A DNA stretch of 25,133 nt, from NCBI GenBank assembly GCA_036839975.1, contig DAISVU010000018.1, forward strand, positions 1 through 25,133, given 5' to 3'. A program made the translations under genes and the position numbers. Of this stretch, positions 23,827 to 25,133 are shown piece after piece (within the stretch, counting starts at the first letter, position 1; every line of letters starts with the position of its first letter). Under the pieces are notes generated by a model, which had not been told where the DNA came from, searched no databases, and saw only the letters and a list, made by a program, of their open reading frames with translations. Source of the DNA: RGIG7111 sp036839975. GTDB lineage: Bacteria > Bacillota > Clostridia > Peptostreptococcales > Anaerovoracaceae.

Positions 23827-24903
23827 ATGGAAGAAGCATTAAATCAGAAAAAAAGTTTCTTTAGAAGAAAAGATATTGAAATAAGTTTTCAGCGCTATGT
23901 AATAGAAGCGCTGTCTGCTATGGCGCTCGGCCTGTTTGCATCACTTCTTATAGGTCTGATAATCAAAACAATTGGGTCGCAGACCATGGTGCTTTTCGGC
24001 GACAATGCAGTGTCGGCATTTCTTGTTGAAATCGGGGCTGTATTTATGGGTATGATGGGGCCCTCCATAGGTGTGGCGGTCGCATGGGCTTTAAAGGCTC
24101 CTCCACTTGTGCTTTTTTCTGCTGCAGCTGTTGGTCAGCTCGGTGCAACGCTTACAGGCTTCGTCATTATAACGCCGGGTGGACCGGCGGGAGCATTCAT
24201 AGCTGTGGCAGTAGGTGTGGAATTCGGGAAGATGGTGTCCAAAGAGACAAAAGTTGATATTCTGGTTACACCTGCAGCTTCGATCCTTACGGGCGGTATC
24301 ACAGCAAAACTCATAAGTCCCGGTATCGGATGGGCGATGATAAAGCTCGGAGACGGCTTAAAAGCTGCGACCGAATGGCAGCCTTTTTACTTCGGAATAC
24401 TGCTGTCAGTAGTAATAGGTCTTGTACTTACTGCGCCCATATCGAGTGCGGCGCTATGTATAATGATGGATCTTTCAGGTCTTGCGGCCGGTGCTGCGAC
24501 GGTAGGATGCTGTGCACAAATGGTCGGATTCACAGTCTGCAGCTACAGAGAGAATGGAGTAGGAGAACTTGTGGCACAGGGAATCGGGACATCGATGCTT
24601 CAGGTTTCAAACATAATCAAACAGCCGTGGATACTTGTGCCGCCTACGCTTACGGCGGCGATAGTCGGGCCCGTTAGTACTTGTATATTCCGTATGACAA
24701 ATAATGCAGCGGGTGCAGGCATGGGGACCTCGGGACTAGTTGGACAAATTATGACGTTTACTGATATGGGCTTTACGATAGATGTTTTATGGAAGTTGAT
24801 ACTGATTCAGATCGTGATTCCGGCAGTTATCGCTTTAAGTATTGATCGTATTATGCGAAAGGTCGGACTTATAAAAGACGGAGATTACAAACTGGATCTT
24901 TAG
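23827..24903 (+). CDS. PTS EIIC-like membrane protein (PfoR / PTS_EIIC_2 family)
   Basis: This 358-residue protein has a short hydrophilic N-terminus and then about nine or ten hydrophobic segments. Recognisable family segments include YVIEALSAMALGLFASLLIG, GVAVAWALKAPPLVLFSAAA and ITPGGPAGAFIAVAVGVEFG. It belongs, I believe, to the family covering PfoR, which is annotated both as an EIIC-like sugar permease and as a regulator of perfringolysin. No EIIA or EIIB domain is attached or adjacent, so classical phosphotransfer is unlikely unless partners lie elsewhere. CCAGGAGGAAAG gives a strong ribosome binding site. It is divergent from niaR. Transport substrate is unknown; control by NiaR is possible but unproven. 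Confidence 0.8.
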   Translation: MEEALNQKKSFFRRKDIEISFQRYVIEALSAMALGLFASLLIGLIIKTIGSQTMVLFGDNAVSAFLVEIGAVFMGMMGPSIGVAVAWALKAPPLVLFSAAAVGQLGATLTGFVIITPGGPAGAFIAVAVGVEFGKMVSKETKVDILVTPAASILTGGITAKLISPGIGWAMIKLGDGLKAATEWQPFYFGILLSVVIGLVLTAPISSAALCIMMDLSGLAAGAATVGCCAQMVGFTVCSYRENGVGELVAQGIGTSMLQVSNIIKQPWILVPPTLTAAIVGPVSTCIFRMTNNAAGAGMGTSGLVGQIMTFTDMGFTIDVLWKLILIQIVIPAVIALSIDRIMRKVGLIKDGDYKLDL

Positions 24904-25133
24904 TATTTGGAAATATTGACTAAACCATGAAATTTGATGAAATGGGAAACTGAATTAAAACATAAGCATTCGTGTTAAAACACAGTTATGATTGAAAGCG
25001 AGCGTCTTAAATAACGACCATATAATATGTATAATATGTAGGGGAAAAAACAGGCAAAAACAGGCGAAAAAAGGTGAAAAATGTAATGTGATAAGACATA
25101 TGTTACAGAAATAGATAAAAAAAGAGAGATACT
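24904..25133. other. intergenic end of window with short direct repeats
   Basis: No gene is visible. ATATAATATGTATAATATG (about 25020-25039) holds two TATAATATG copies, and AAAAACAGGC is repeated in tandem with decay just after, ending in a GGTG. This could be the promoter and leader of a gene beyond the window. Confidence 0.4.

Noticed and set aside
1..25133. CRISPR array, defence island, toxin-antitoxin or prophage
   Set aside because: No regularly spaced direct repeats, no Cas-like, restriction, toxin-antitoxin or phage structural genes were found on either strand.

Overview
This window looks like a chromosomal segment of a low-to-moderate GC anaerobic Firmicute, probably of class Clostridia. 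The main evidence is the set and order of housekeeping genes: radA, a carD-family regulator, a yacL-type PIN/TRAM protein, ispF, a bacterial-type proS, and an OmpR/histidine-kinase pair. Strong AGGAGG-type ribosome binding sites and frequent ATA and AGA codons fit this. The genus is not determined.

Positions 1-4472 hold a five-gene co-directional operon: a class I methyltransferase, an FmdE-family zinc-ribbon protein, a FecCD-type permease, its ATPase, and a lipoprotein binding protein. This is a binding-protein-dependent importer for a metal chelate or metal-containing cofactor, with two cytoplasmic accessory proteins. Its codon choice and base composition differ from the rest, which suggests horizontal acquisition. 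A 12-bp-stem hairpin ends it. A gene-poor stretch of about 800 bases follows, with several nested inverted repeats and an AT-rich part.

Positions 5268-11135 carry an SRPBCC-domain protein, asnS, an EF-G-like GTPase with altered G motifs, and radA. A two-component system (11198-13403, minus strand) converges on radA. Next come a DUF1847 pseudogene with two lesions, a tRNA-Ala(GGC) with its own promoter and terminator, and a possible IS21-type end remnant.

Positions 14984-22700 form a long plus-strand run: carD, yacL, ispF, proS, two half-size chromate-transporter genes, a frameshifted cyclophilin gene, and a beta-CASP metallo-beta-lactamase ribonuclease. The last part holds a minus-strand NiaR-type (HTH + 3H) repressor divergent from an EIIC-like membrane protein, with palindromes in the gap between them.

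I found no CRISPR array, rRNA, complete insertion sequence or prophage. No feature amounts to an obvious new defence or biosynthetic system. The best candidates for follow-up are the methyltransferase-FmdE-ABC operon, the structured intergenic region after it, the divergent EGF-like GTPase (EF-G paralog), and the NiaR/EIIC divergent pair.
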